A stretch of 64,000 nucleotides of DNA from Mesorhizobium sp. SCN 65-20 (GTDB taxonomy: Bacteria; Pseudomonadota; Alphaproteobacteria; Rhizobiales; Rhizobiaceae). The stretch spans positions 1 through 64,000 of the forward strand of contig MEEF01000003.1 in the NCBI GenBank assembly GCA_001724355.1, written 5' to 3'. Shown piece after piece: positions 37,957-51,668 of the stretch. Made by a program: the position numbers and the translations under genes. Positions within the stretch are counted from its first letter, which is position 1, and the number at the start of each line of letters is the position of its first letter. Under the pieces are notes generated by a model. That model ran no database searches, was not told where the DNA came from, and saw only the letters and a program-made list of their open reading frames with translations.

Positions 37957-38402
37957 TGCGCATCGCCCTCGACACGAACATCCTGGCATATGCGGAAGGC
38001 GTAAACGGTGCGGTCCGTGCCGAGGCGGCCCTCTCGATGCTTTCGCGCCTCGCCGAAATCGAAACGATCGTGCCGGCCTAGGTGCTCGGAGAGCTCTACG
38101 CAGTCCTCGTGCGCAAGGCAGGGAGGTCGCCACAAGACGCCCGCAACGCCATCTTGCAGTGGCGCGATGCGTTCAGTGTCGTCGAGACATCGAGCGAAAC
38201 CCTGCTCAGGGCCGCAGACTTGGCGGCGGAGCATCACTTGAGCATCTGGGACGCCTTGATCGTCTGTGTTGCCTCGGGCTCGGGATGTCGCCTGTTGCTC
38301 TCCGAAGACATGCAGGACGGCTTTACATGGGGAGGCACCACCGTCGTCAACCCATTCGCGACCGAGCCGCACCCGCTGTACTTGGCCGTCCTCAGCAGCT
38401 GA
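37956..38402 (+). pseudogene. VapC-type PIN-domain toxin with in-frame amber codon
   Basis: The frame runs 148 codons from ATG 37956 and encodes a PIN-domain ribonuclease (MRIALDTNILAYAEGVNG). Acidic active-site residues are D6, E46, D99 (IWDALIV) and D118 (LLLSEDMQ). Codon 42, at 38079-38081, is TAG, in a stretch where relatives usually have Gln (VPAxVLGELY); CAG to TAG is a single change. Everything after it is intact and in frame, so loss is recent or the codon is suppressed. Restart at the adjacent GTG 38082 would omit D6. The protein is probably not functional. Confidence 0.85.
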
Positions 38403-38552
38403 ATTCGACCCCTGCCGGTTAGAAAAGCACACCCGCGGCGGAACCATCGGCCTTAAGAAGCCTTTCCTCCCCAGCCTGTCGCGGTGAAGCGCGGCGTGAT
38501 CTTGCATACACCCGGTGGCGCATGGCGCTACTGGGGCGTGAGGAGGTAGCAG

Positions 38553-38855
38553 ATGCCACGCAGTCTCGTGTTCGCCGCTTTGGGCCTTGCGGCCCTTTCC
38601 TCGTCCACCGTACCGTCGACGGCAGCAAGCGAATGCGCGGCGCGCAGCGACGTCGTCATGTCGCTGGAAGAGAGTTACGGCGAAGACCCGGTCGCGGTCG
38701 GCGTCGTCAATCCCAATCTCATCCTCGAAGTCTTCGTCTCCGATGGCGGCACGTGGACCATCGTCGTGACCGACACCGACGGAAAGAGCTGTGTGATCTC
38801 GGCGGGCGAGGGATGGGACAGCAGGATCAAGGCTTCGCTGCCGGGCTCCTCCTAA
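38553..38855 (+). CDS. Small exported hypothetical protein
   Basis: The product is 100 residues, with GAGGAGGT upstream of the ATG. A signal peptide (LVFAALGLAALSSSTVPSTA, cleavage near AAS) precedes a mature domain of about 72 residues with a short beta-rich section (GTWTIVVTDTDGKSCVIS) and two Cys that could pair. I do not recognise a family. The GntR gene lies on the other strand, converging with a 22-base gap. Confidence 0.72.
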   Translation: MPRSLVFAALGLAALSSSTVPSTAASECAARSDVVMSLEESYGEDPVAVGVVNPNLILEVFVSDGGTWTIVVTDTDGKSCVISAGEGWDSRIKASLPGSS

Positions 38856-38877
38856 GAAACCCCCGACCTGGTGATGC

Positions 38878-39525
38878 CTATCGGGTTGCCGTGGCCTCTG
38901 CGAGGCTGCGCAGCATCGCCATCAGGCGTTCGACGGATGCCGCTGCCGCATCTTCGTCATGCTCGAGGATCGACTGGATGAGGCCGACATGGAGTTCGGC
39001 CGAAGCGGCGAGGCCGGCGTCGCGCTGGTAGCGGAACCAGAAGCGGCGGCTGTGGGCCTGCAGCGGCGCGGCGAGGCGGGCGGCGAAATCGTTGTCGGCG
39101 GCAAGCGCCAGCGCCTCGTGGAGCGCCTTCTCGGCGGCAAGGAATGCGAGCGCGTCCGAGGCGACCACCGCCTTCTGCATGGCAAGTGCTGCATCATGGA
39201 ACTGATGTGCGGCATCGCGCGTGACGAAGCGGGCGGCGGAGCGCGCGAGGACGAACTCGACCCCTCGGCGCGCGTCGAGAACGCGCAGCCAGTCGCCGGG
39301 GTGGAGCGGGGTGATCGCCAGTCCCGCGCGGGGTCGAATTTCGACCAGGCCTTCCCACGCTAGGCGCTGGATAGCCTCCCGCACGGGCGTTCGCCCAAGG
39401 CCGAGGCGGTCGATCAAAGCGCCCTCGGTCGCGACGCTGCCGGGGGCGAGTTCGAGCGTCACGATCAGACGTTCCAATTCGCGATAGGCCTGGGCCGAAG
39501 CCGGTTCCGGTTTCTCAGCCTGCAT
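38878..39525 (-). CDS. GntR-family transcriptional regulator (FCD/FadR subgroup)
   Basis: Start at 39525, with AAGAGA upstream, gives 215 residues. The winged helix covers the N-terminus (ALIDRLGLGRTPVREAIQRL, RPRAGLAITPL). The all-helical FCD effector domain fills the rest and includes RRGVEFVLARSAARF, a region that often holds metal or organic-acid ligands. Perfect TGATATATCA palindromes lie upstream. It probably represses itself and a divergent unit. Confidence 0.92.
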   Translation of the reverse strand: MQAEKPEPASAQAYRELERLIVTLELAPGSVATEGALIDRLGLGRTPVREAIQRLAWEGLVEIRPRAGLAITPLHPGDWLRVLDARRGVEFVLARSAARFVTRDAAHQFHDAALAMQKAVVASDALAFLAAEKALHEALALAADNDFAARLAAPLQAHSRRFWFRYQRDAGLAASAELHVGLIQSILEHDEDAAAASVERLMAMLRSLAEATATR

Positions 39526-39548
39526 GACCGAATCTCTTGGGACCACAA

Positions 39549-39625
39549 TGATATATGCTTGATATATCAGTGCTGACCCCGAAGTGGCAGCTCTGATCGT
39601 CCCGTCGTATATCGCTGATATATCA
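39549..39625. promoter_or_regulatory. Cluster of GntR-type operator sites
   Basis: The perfect palindrome TGATATATCA occurs at 39560-39569 and again at 39616-39625, 56 bases apart. A near copy (TGATATATGC) is at 39549-39558. The spacing is between five and six helical turns. Sites begin 24 bases before the GntR start, so autoregulation is likely. Binding by this protein is inference. Confidence 0.6.
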
Positions 39626-39669
39626 TGCGCGGAACCCGCCGCTGCGATTGCTATGGGCGAATACACGCG

Positions 39670-40162
39670 GACTCAATTGCCCGTTTCGTGGCCCGCTGCG
39701 GCCTTGGCGGAACGCGCGCAACCAATCCCTTCAGCGAGAGTCCTTGCGACGGCCGATCCGGCCCAAATCTTCGGTGGCGAGCACCGCCCGTTTCCCCCTT
39801 GCTCCTAGTCCTATAGTCGTAGAAAGCGCCTTGTCGGCACCAATATGTCTAGACAAAACCAAGAAGAGAGGAGACTGCGGGACGCAAGGAGCTGTTGCGA
39901 TAACGCCATTCGGCGCTACATTCTTCGATCATGGCGCGCAATGCGGTCGGAATCGGCAAAGACATTGCGTTGAGCCAATGCTAGGTTTCGCGATGGTCCA
40001 AGGGCTGGACAACATAAGAACAGAGGCGGTTGCGACGACCGCACGACAAGGCGCGACAGGGTTGAAAAATCACGTTGCAATCCAAGCCCGAAACTTTAGG
40101 ACTAGGGGAAATATCAAAAGGAGCGCACGCTCAGCGTGACGTTCCAGGGGAGCCGCATTCAT
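39670..40162. other. Long leader region upstream of livH
   Basis: Nearly 500 bases without a convincing gene; frames here have no family features. It holds a perfect 10-base palindrome TGTCTAGACA at 39846-39855 and a hairpin gcggt-tgcgacg-accgc near 40026. AAAGGAG lies at 40119-40125. The promoter and any control elements of the liv operon must be in this stretch, but I cannot fix them by eye. Confidence 0.5.
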
Positions 40163-41065
40163 ATGCAGTACTTCGTCCAGCAGATGGTCAATGGGCTGAC
40201 GCTGGGGTCTATCTATGGCCTCATCGCGATCGGCTACACGATGGTCTACGGCATCATCGGCATGATCAATTTCGCCCATGGTGACATCTTCATGCTCGGG
40301 GCCTTCACCGCCCTGATCGTGTTCCTGATCCTGACCGCCATGTTCTATTCGGTGCCCGTGGTCGTGGCATTGCTGATCATGATGGTCGTGGCGATGCTGA
40401 TGACCAGCCTCTACAACTGGACGATCGAAAAGGTAGCCTACCGGCCGCTGCGCGGCTCGTTCCGCCTGGCGCCGCTGATCACCGCCATCGGCATGTCGAT
40501 CGCGCTGTCGAACTTCGTCCAGGTGACCCAGGGCCCGCGCAACAAGCCGATCCCGCCGATGGTCAGCCAGGTCTACAATGTCGGCGGCATCTCGATCTCG
40601 CTGAAGCAGATCATCATCGTGATCGTCACCGTGTCGCTGCTGGCGATCTTCTGGTACCTGGTCAACAAGACGTCCCTCGGACGTGCCCAGCGCGCCTGCG
40701 AGCAGGACCGCAAGATGGCGGCACTGCTCGGCATCGACGTCGACCGCACCATCTCGATCACCTTCATCATGGGCGCTGCCCTTGCTGCCGTCGCCGGCAC
40801 GCTGTTCCTGATGTATTACGGCGTCGTCGCCTTCTCCGACGGCTTCGTTCCCGGCGTCAAAGCCTTCACCGCGGCCGTTCTCGGCGGCATCGGCTCTCTG
40901 CCCGGCGCCATGTTGGGCGGGCTGATGATCGGCTTCATCGAAAGCATGTGGTCGGCCTATTTCTCGATCGACTACAAGGACGTCGCCGCGTTCTCGATCC
41001 TCGCCATTGTGCTCATCTTCCTGCCATCCGGCATCCTGGGCCGGCCCGAAGTCGAGAAGGTCTGA
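40163..41065 (+). CDS. livH: Branched-chain amino acid ABC transporter permease LivH
   Basis: The product is 300 residues from ATG 40163 ([20 protein letters not shown]); a GTG at 40136 would add nine residues and has AAAGGAG ten bases before it. About eight membrane segments are visible. [19 protein letters not shown] and the EAA-like [20 protein letters not shown] are typical. It forms the inner-membrane channel with LivM. livM starts four bases after the stop. Confidence 0.95.
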   Translation: MQYFVQQMVNGLTLGSIYGLIAIGYTMVYGIIGMINFAHGDIFMLGAFTALIVFLILTAMFYSVPVVVALLIMMVVAMLMTSLYNWTIEKVAYRPLRGSFRLAPLITAIGMSIALSNFVQVTQGPRNKPIPPMVSQVYNVGGISISLKQIIIVIVTVSLLAIFWYLVNKTSLGRAQRACEQDRKMAALLGIDVDRTISITFIMGAALAAVAGTLFLMYYGVVAFSDGFVPGVKAFTAAVLGGIGSLPGAMLGGLMIGFIESMWSAYFSIDYKDVAAFSILAIVLIFLPSGILGRPEVEKV

Positions 41066-41069
41066 CAAC

Positions 41070-42460
<1,391 letters not shown>

Positions 42461-42461
<1 letters not shown>

Positions 42462-44377
42462 TGAACGCGAGCGCATCCATGAACAAGCCGATCCTGCAGG
42501 TCGAACATCTGTCGATGAAGTTCGGCGGCCTGGTCGCCATCGGCGACCTCTCCTTCGAGGCCAAGCGCGGTGAGATCACCGCGCTCATCGGCCCCAACGG
42601 CGCCGGCAAGACGACGGTCTTCAACTGCATCACCGGCTTCTACAAGCCGACCGAGGGGATGATCCGGTTCAACGGCCGCGAGGGCGGGGAATTCCTGCTC
42701 GAGCGCATGCCCGACTTCCAGATCACGGCCAAGGCCAAGGTCGCCCGAACCTTCCAGAATATCAGGTTGTTCTCGGGCATGACCCTGCTCGAGAACCTGC
42801 TGGTGGCGCAGCACAACAAGCTGATGAAGGCGTCCGGCTACACCATCATGGGCCTGCTCGGGCTCGGGCCGTACCGCAAGGTCTCGGCCGAGTCGGTCGA
42901 CATCGCCAAGCATTGGCTGGAGAAGGCCGAACTGATCGACCGCGCCGACGATCCCGCCGGCGATCTGCCCTACGGCGCACAGCGGCGGCTCGAGATCGCG
43001 CGTGCCATGTGCACGGGGCCGGAACTGCTGTGCCTCGACGAGCCGGCGGCGGGCCTCAATCCGAAGGAGTCGCTGGCGCTCAACACGCTGCTCAACGACA
43101 TCAAGGACAATACCGGCACGTCGATCCTGCTCATCGAGCACGACATGTCGGTGGTCATGCAGATCTCCGACCACGTCGTGGTGCTGGAATACGGCCGCAA
43201 GATTTCCGACGGCGATCCGACCTCGGTGCGGACCGATCCGAAGGTCATCGCCGCCTATCTCGGCGTCGACGACGAGGAGGTCGGCGAAGTGCTGGTCGAG
43301 GTCGGCGACGAGCAGGTGATCGAGGAACTCGAAGGCCTGCCGGATCCGGCGCACGGGCCGAGCACGTCGGCTTCCATGATGGCGGGGCCGGTGAGCGAAA
43401 CGATCAGCCACAGTGACGGCGAGATCGTCTCGGTCTCGAAGGGGGCGTCCAAGGCGGCCCAGGTGGAAGCGCACGACCGTTCTGCTGTTGCCGGCGACGC
43501 GGCCCCCAAGTCTGACACGACGCCGGCGATGGGGCTGATGTCCGCTCCGGTCGCCAAGTCGGCGCCGGCGAAGAAGGCCTCAAGCGCGGCCGCGCCGAAG
43601 AAGCCGGCAGCATCGAAGCCGGCCGCGAGCGTAGCGGCCAAGCCGGCCGCCAAGCCAGCGCCGAAATCGGCGGCAGCCAAGCCGGCGGCCAAGGAGCCGG
43701 CAACAGAGTCGGCAAAGCCCGCCACGAAGCCGGCAAAGTCGGCATCGGCGAAGCCCGCAGCCAAGGCTGAGTCTGCGAAAGCTGCTTCCGTCAAGGCGGA
43801 GGCAAAGCCCGCGGCCAAGGCGCCTGCTGCAAAGCCCGCAGCAGCCAAGGCAGCGCCCGCAGCTAAGCCGGCTGCCAAGACCGAACCTGCGAAGGCTGCG
43901 CCAGCCAAGACCGAGGCAAAGCCCACGGCCAAGAAACCGGTTGCAAAGCCGGCGGCAAAGGCATCTGCGGCTGGCGCGAAGCCGGCGGGAGCCAAGGCTG
44001 CGCCTGCGGCGAAGGCCACTGCGACCGCCAAGGCGGCCAAGGCCCCGGCCTCGAAGACGCCGGCAACCAAGGCCCCGGCGGCCAAGGCGCCTGCTGCAAA
44101 GGGGATCGCCAACGTACTCGCCGCACCGCGCGGTGGCGTCAAGGACCGGCTCATCGACATCAAGGGTATCGGGCCGGTGAACGAGAAGAAGCTCAACGAG
44201 CACGGCATCTTCCACTTCGACCAGGTCGCATCGTGGAAGAAGGCCGACATCGAAGCTGCGGAGGCCTATCTCGCCTTCGACGGCCGCATCGAGCGGGAAG
44301 ACTGGGTGGGGCAGGCCAAGGCGCTGGTGCGTGAGGCGGCCAAGCCGGCGAAAGCCAAGCGCGGAGGTGGCAAGTGA
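42461..44377 (+). CDS. livG: ABC transporter ATP-binding protein LivG with Ala/Lys/Pro tail and C-terminal HhH-like domain
   Basis: 638 residues, more than twice the usual ~255. Residues 8-267 form a normal LivG ATPase: P-loop GPNGAGKTT at 44-52, signature LPYGAQRR near 169, Walker B LLCLDEP at 189-195, and His of LIEHDMS at 227. An acidic linker follows (268-340), then an Ala/Lys/Pro-rich low-complexity tail (about 363-547). The end (557-625) has DIKGIGPVNEKKLNEHGIFH, then FDQVASWKKADIEAAEAYL and FDGRIEREDWVGQAKAL. This is the helix-3-turn-helix-like domain (COG3743/DUF4332 type, from memory) better known at the end of rhizobial NuoE. Translation is coupled to livM and livF. Confidence 0.9.
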
Positions 44378-45102
44378 CGGCGAAGACCTTGCTCGACATC
44401 AGGGGTGTCGAGACCTACTACGGCAACATCCGCGCGCTCAACGGCGTCAACGTCTCGGTCAACGAAGGCGAGATCGTCGCCCTCATCGGCGCCAACGGCG
44501 CCGGCAAGTCGACGCTGATGATGACCATATTCGGCACGCCCAGGGCGCGCCGCGGCTCCATCACCTTCGCCGGCACCGACATCACCGATCTGCCGACACA
44601 TGAGATCGCCAGGCTGCGCATCGCGCAGTCGCCGGAAGGCCGGCGCATCTTCCCGCGCATGACGGTGATGGAAAACCTGCAGATGGGGGCCAGCCTCGAC
44701 AACCTCAAATATTATGACGAGGACGTCGAGAAGGTGTTCACCCTGTTCCCGCGGCTCAAGGAGCGTATCGGCCAGCGCGGCGGCACGCTGTCGGGCGGCG
44801 AGCAGCAGATGCTCTCCATCGGCCGTGCGCTGATGGCGCGGCCGAAGCTTCTGCTGCTGGACGAGCCGTCGCTCGGCCTCGCGCCGCTGATCGTCAAGCA
44901 GATCTTCGACGCCATCCGCGAACTCAACCGGACACAGGGGCTCACCGTGTTCCTGGTCGAGCAGAACGCCTTCGGCGCGCTCAAGCTCGCGACGCGCGGC
45001 TACGTCATGGTCAACGGCGTCGTCACCATGAGCGGCACCGGCAAGGACCTTCTCGCTGATCCCGAAGTCCGCGCGGCCTATCTCGAAGGCGGCCGCCACT
45101 AG
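44374..45102 (+). CDS. livF: Branched-chain amino acid ABC transporter ATP-binding protein LivF
   Basis: A 242-residue ATPase that starts at GTG 44374 and overlaps the livG stop as GTGA. P-loop GANGAGKST is near residue 39. LSGGEQQMLSIGRALMARPK and LLLDEPSLGLAP complete the ABC signature and Walker B. It has the normal length and pairs with LivG as the second ATPase. Confidence 0.96.
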   Translation: MTAKTLLDIRGVETYYGNIRALNGVNVSVNEGEIVALIGANGAGKSTLMMTIFGTPRARRGSITFAGTDITDLPTHEIARLRIAQSPEGRRIFPRMTVMENLQMGASLDNLKYYDEDVEKVFTLFPRLKERIGQRGGTLSGGEQQMLSIGRALMARPKLLLLDEPSLGLAPLIVKQIFDAIRELNRTQGLTVFLVEQNAFGALKLATRGYVMVNGVVTMSGTGKDLLADPEVRAAYLEGGRH

Positions 45103-45113
45103 GAGGTTCCACC

Positions 45114-45461
45114 ATGCAGGGCATTCTCTACGAGGAAGCCTCGATCTGGCAGTTCTTTTTCGTTACCTGCCTGCTGGGCGGATGGGCGGCCTGGATGACA
45201 GGCCGGGCCTGCGCGCAGACCTGGCGGACCTACCCCAAGCTCATTCTCTACATCCTTGGGTTGGGTATCGCTGTTCGGTTCATTCACCATGCGCTGTTCG
45301 AAGGTACGATGTTTTCACTGCAATACTACGTAGTGGACACCATCGTTCTGCTTATCTTTGCAACGCTTGGATATAAATACACGCGAACGAACCAGATGGT
45401 GAATCAATACCACTGGTTATATGAAAAGGCTTCGCCTCTTTCTTGGAGGCCGAAGTCCTGA
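45114..45461 (+). CDS. Small inner-membrane protein of the liv operon (DUF6867-like)
   Basis: The product is 115 residues, with AGGAGGT 6 bases before the ATG. Three hydrophobic helices are visible (FFVTCLLGGWAAWMTG, LILYILGLGIAVRFIHHALF, YYVVDTIVLLIFATLGY). The C-terminus is positively charged and aromatic. I recall small proteins of this type (DUF6867) beside liv genes in Rhizobiales, but the function is not known to me. It lies 11 bases after livF, so it is co-transcribed with the transporter and could be a subunit or assembly aid. Confidence 0.75.
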   Translation: MQGILYEEASIWQFFFVTCLLGGWAAWMTGRACAQTWRTYPKLILYILGLGIAVRFIHHALFEGTMFSLQYYVVDTIVLLIFATLGYKYTRTNQMVNQYHWLYEKASPLSWRPKS

Positions 45462-45595
45462 GGGGTCACAACGCGCCAATTCGCCATGAATCGGCGTGAC
45501 AACTGCCGGAAAATCGGCAAACTAACCTTTCTGCGATATGGGTGGGCATCGCATGAAAGAACATCCACGCCCACTCAACTAATGGGAGTGTTTCA

Positions 45596-46711
45596 ATGAA
45601 AAAGTCACTATTGTCGGCTGTTGCACTGACCGCGCTCATGGCGTTCAGCGGCAGCGCATGGGCCGAAATCATCATTGGTGTCGCCGGTCCGATCACCGGC
45701 CCCAACGCCGCTTTCGGAGCGCAGCTCCAGAAGGGCGCTGAGGCGGCGGTCGCCGACATCAATGCAGCCGGCGGCATCAACGGCGAGCAGATCAAGCTCG
45801 TGGTCGGCGACGACGTCTCTGACCCGAAGCAGGGCATCTCGGTCGCCAACAAGTTCGTCGCTGACGGCGTCAAGTTCGTGGTCGGCCACTTCAACTCGGG
45901 CGTTTCGATCCCGGCCTCGGAAGTCTACGCCGAAAACGGCATCCTCGAGATCACCCCGGCTGCGACCAACCCGACCTTCACCGAGCGCGGTCTGTGGAAC
46001 ACCTTCCGCACCTGCGGCCGCGACGACCAGCAGGGCGGCATCGCCGGTGCCTACCTGGCTGAGAAGTTCAAGGACGCCAAGATCGCCGTCATCCATGACA
46101 AGACGCCTTACGGCCAGGGTCTCGCCGACGAAACCAAGAAGGCGATGAACGCCGCCGGCGTCACCGAGGTGATGTACGAAGGCGTCAACATCGGCGACAA
46201 GGACTTCTCGGCGCTGATCGCGAAGATGAAGGAAGCCGGCGTCTCGATCATCTACTGGGGCGGCCTGCACACCGAAGCCGGCCTGATCATCCGCCAGTCG
46301 GCGGACCAGGGCCTCAAGGCCACGCTGGTCTCGGGTGACGGCATCGTCTCCAACGAACTCGCCTCGATCGCTGGCGACGCCGTTGCCGGCACGCTCAACA
46401 CCTTCGGTCCGGACCCGCGCCTGATCCCCGAGAACAAGGATCTGGTCGAGAAGTTCCGTTCGCAGGGCTTCGAGCCTGAGGCCTACACGCTCTATTCGTA
46501 TGCTGCCATGCAGACGATCGCCGCTGCCGCCAAGGCTGCCGGTTCGGTCGATCCGCAGGAAGTCGCCAAGGCGATGAAGGAGAAGGGTCCGTTCAAGACC
46601 GCTCTCGGCGACCTCGCCTTTGACGAGAAGGGCGATCCGAAGCTGCCCGGCTACGTCATGTACGAGTGGAAGAAGGGCGAGGACGGCAAGTACACCTACG
46701 TCCAGCAGTAA
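45596..46711 (+). CDS. livK: Branched-chain amino acid-binding periplasmic protein
   Basis: The product is 371 residues. A signal peptide ([14 protein letters not shown]) is cleaved before [12 protein letters not shown]. The type I periplasmic-binding fold is clear: [39 protein letters not shown] and [20 protein letters not shown]. It delivers Leu, Ile, Val or related amino acids to LivHM. GGGAG precedes the ATG. It is followed by a strong terminator. Confidence 0.94.
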   Translation: MKKSLLSAVALTALMAFSGSAWAEIIIGVAGPITGPNAAFGAQLQKGAEAAVADINAAGGINGEQIKLVVGDDVSDPKQGISVANKFVADGVKFVVGHFNSGVSIPASEVYAENGILEITPAATNPTFTERGLWNTFRTCGRDDQQGGIAGAYLAEKFKDAKIAVIHDKTPYGQGLADETKKAMNAAGVTEVMYEGVNIGDKDFSALIAKMKEAGVSIIYWGGLHTEAGLIIRQSADQGLKATLVSGDGIVSNELASIAGDAVAGTLNTFGPDPRLIPENKDLVEKFRSQGFEPEAYTLYSYAAMQTIAAAAKAAGSVDPQEVAKAMKEKGPFKTALGDLAFDEKGDPKLPGYVMYEWKKGEDGKYTYVQQ

Positions 46712-46734
46712 GCTCGCACGGCGCGAAGCTATCG

Positions 46735-46764
46735 ATGCCCGGCGCTCTGCGCCGGGCATTTTTG
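46735..46764 (+). terminator. Intrinsic terminator after livK
   Basis: A perfect 11-bp stem (atgcccggcgc / gcgccgggcat) with a TCT loop is followed by TTTTG. It ends the liv transcription unit. Confidence 0.9.
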
Positions 46765-46902
46765 TTTGTCGACTTGCAAAAAAATGGGCGTTTGACCCTA
46801 CGGAAATTGAATCGGTTTAAATTCGTCGGCTCCGGGTTGCACTGCAGCATTTTCACGCTAATCATTCGCGGCCCCTGAAATTCCGGTGCTTGGAGAGTTT
46901 AC

Positions 46903-50361
<3,459 letters not shown>

Positions 50362-50425
50362 CGGGTTGTGCATCAGGCGCCGGTGCCACCGAAATGGCCC
50401 GGCGCAATCCGCTAAGCCGGCTAAG

Positions 50426-51313
50426 TTAGAACAACCCCTGGCCGGCCGCGGCTTCCTCCTGCAGGCTGCGGCGGATGAGGCTCTTGTACATGTAGCCGCG
50501 CTGGCCCTTGTAGACGACCGCGCACCACTCGCAGTCTGCCGCGGCCTCGATGGCGGAATTGGCCGGCACCACCAGGAGCACCTTGGCCTCGTCGGCGGGG
50601 CCGTCGCGCAGGTTGGCATATTTGGCCGTCCTGGCCGGGCGCAGGTCCGGTGGCTGCTCGGGTGTCAAGGCGCCAGCATCGATCATGCCGGTCGACAGCT
50701 CGAGCATCGCAACCTCGTCCTCGGTCTCGGCCACCTGCACGTTCAGGCTGCCGCGCAGTCCCTCGACCGGGATGGCTGCGGTGGGCGCCGTGTCCGGTGC
50801 CTCGACCAAGGCGCTTTTGACAACGCGCGGTTCGCCACCGCGTTCGTCCGGACCCAGCGCTTGTGGCTTCTCGGTCAGGGCCGGCGGCTTGGGCGGCGGC
50901 ACCGATCCGCCCCAGCGGGTATCGTCGCTCGACAGCAGGGCGGTGGTTTGCGGCGGCGCTTCGACCGCAGCCGGCGCGGCTTCGACGGTCTTTACCGGTG
51001 CGGTCGCCTCCACCGGCTTTGGCGCCGGTGCGGCGGCAACGGGCTTCGGATCGACGGAAGGCGCGTCGGCGACAGGCGCGGGGGGCTTAACGCTGTCGGC
51101 TGCCGCCGGCGGCGCGACCGACGCCGTCAGCGTTGGGTCGGGGGCGGAAAAACCGGCGATAAGCACAGCGGACAGCACCACGGCGAGTGCGCAGCCGCCT
51201 CCCAGCAGCGCTATCTTCGACCTCTTGCCGCCTTTCAGGGCCTGGCCCGCGCGTTGCAGGCGCGGCGCGACATGGCTGGATATCGGGTCAAACCGTATCG
51301 GGGGACTATTCAT
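50426..51313 (-). CDS. Bacterial SH3-domain protein, membrane-anchored
   Basis: Start at 51313 with GGAG 9 bases upstream gives 295 residues. A membrane anchor lies at about residues 33-52 (IALLGGGCALAVVLSAVLIA). A long Pro/Ala/Val-rich periplasmic linker follows to about residue 215. A C-terminal bacterial SH3 domain comes next (KYANLRDGPADEAKVLLVVP, WCAVVYKGQRGYMYKSLIRR). Such domains bind peptidoglycan or peptides in the cell envelope. The gene converges on pyc with a 64-base gap. Confidence 0.85.
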   Translation of the reverse strand: MNSPPIRFDPISSHVAPRLQRAGQALKGGKRSKIALLGGGCALAVVLSAVLIAGFSAPDPTLTASVAPPAAADSVKPPAPVADAPSVDPKPVAAAPAPKPVEATAPVKTVEAAPAAVEAPPQTTALLSSDDTRWGGSVPPPKPPALTEKPQALGPDERGGEPRVVKSALVEAPDTAPTAAIPVEGLRGSLNVQVAETEDEVAMLELSTGMIDAGALTPEQPPDLRPARTAKYANLRDGPADEAKVLLVVPANSAIEAAADCEWCAVVYKGQRGYMYKSLIRRSLQEEAAAGQGLF

Positions 51314-51668
51314 GGCACAAGACTCCACATAGGTGCGACCCGGCAGTCAGCCGGCGTCGACCCCCCAACCCGTATGCGCATACAGATTCCGAGTTCAGTG
51401 CGGGTGGATGTTGCCTGTCCCCCGCCCATCTCCTGCAAGACCGCCTAACGCGGCTATTCGTCGGAATTCGGGCAATCGTTAAAGATTCGTTACCATTCTG
51501 GCCCAATGATTGCCTCGCAACTCGCCTTGACCGCGCCTTAAATCGATTTAATCTCCTTCATGAGGAAAAGTGTGGCGCGCCGTCGGGCCGGACGGCGCCT
51601 GCCGGATGTCGAACCCGCGCGCCTAGATCGTTTCGGCCGCCGGGTTCGTGTGCTAGGAGCCGCGGTCG
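51314..51668. other. Divergent intergenic region with a 14-base palindrome
   Basis: About 355 bases between the SH3-protein gene and the MFS gene. No gene is supported. A perfect palindrome TTAAATCGATTTAA lies at 51538-51551, 118 bases before the MFS start. I see no clear promoter for either gene. Confidence 0.5.

Noticed and set aside
38082-38402. A separate gene starting at GTG 38082
   Set aside because: It is the continuation of the PIN-domain frame after the amber codon. No ribosome-binding site precedes the GTG and the first active-site Asp would be missing.
39584-39808. Short plus-strand frames after the GntR gene as a possible divergent target
   Set aside because: No ribosome-binding site, no family features, and the frame runs through the operator palindromes.
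43545-44110. The repetitive LivG tail as a CRISPR array or tandem DNA repeat
   Set aside because: Units are irregular, have no spacers and stay in frame as Ala/Lys/Pro codons, so it is coding low complexity.
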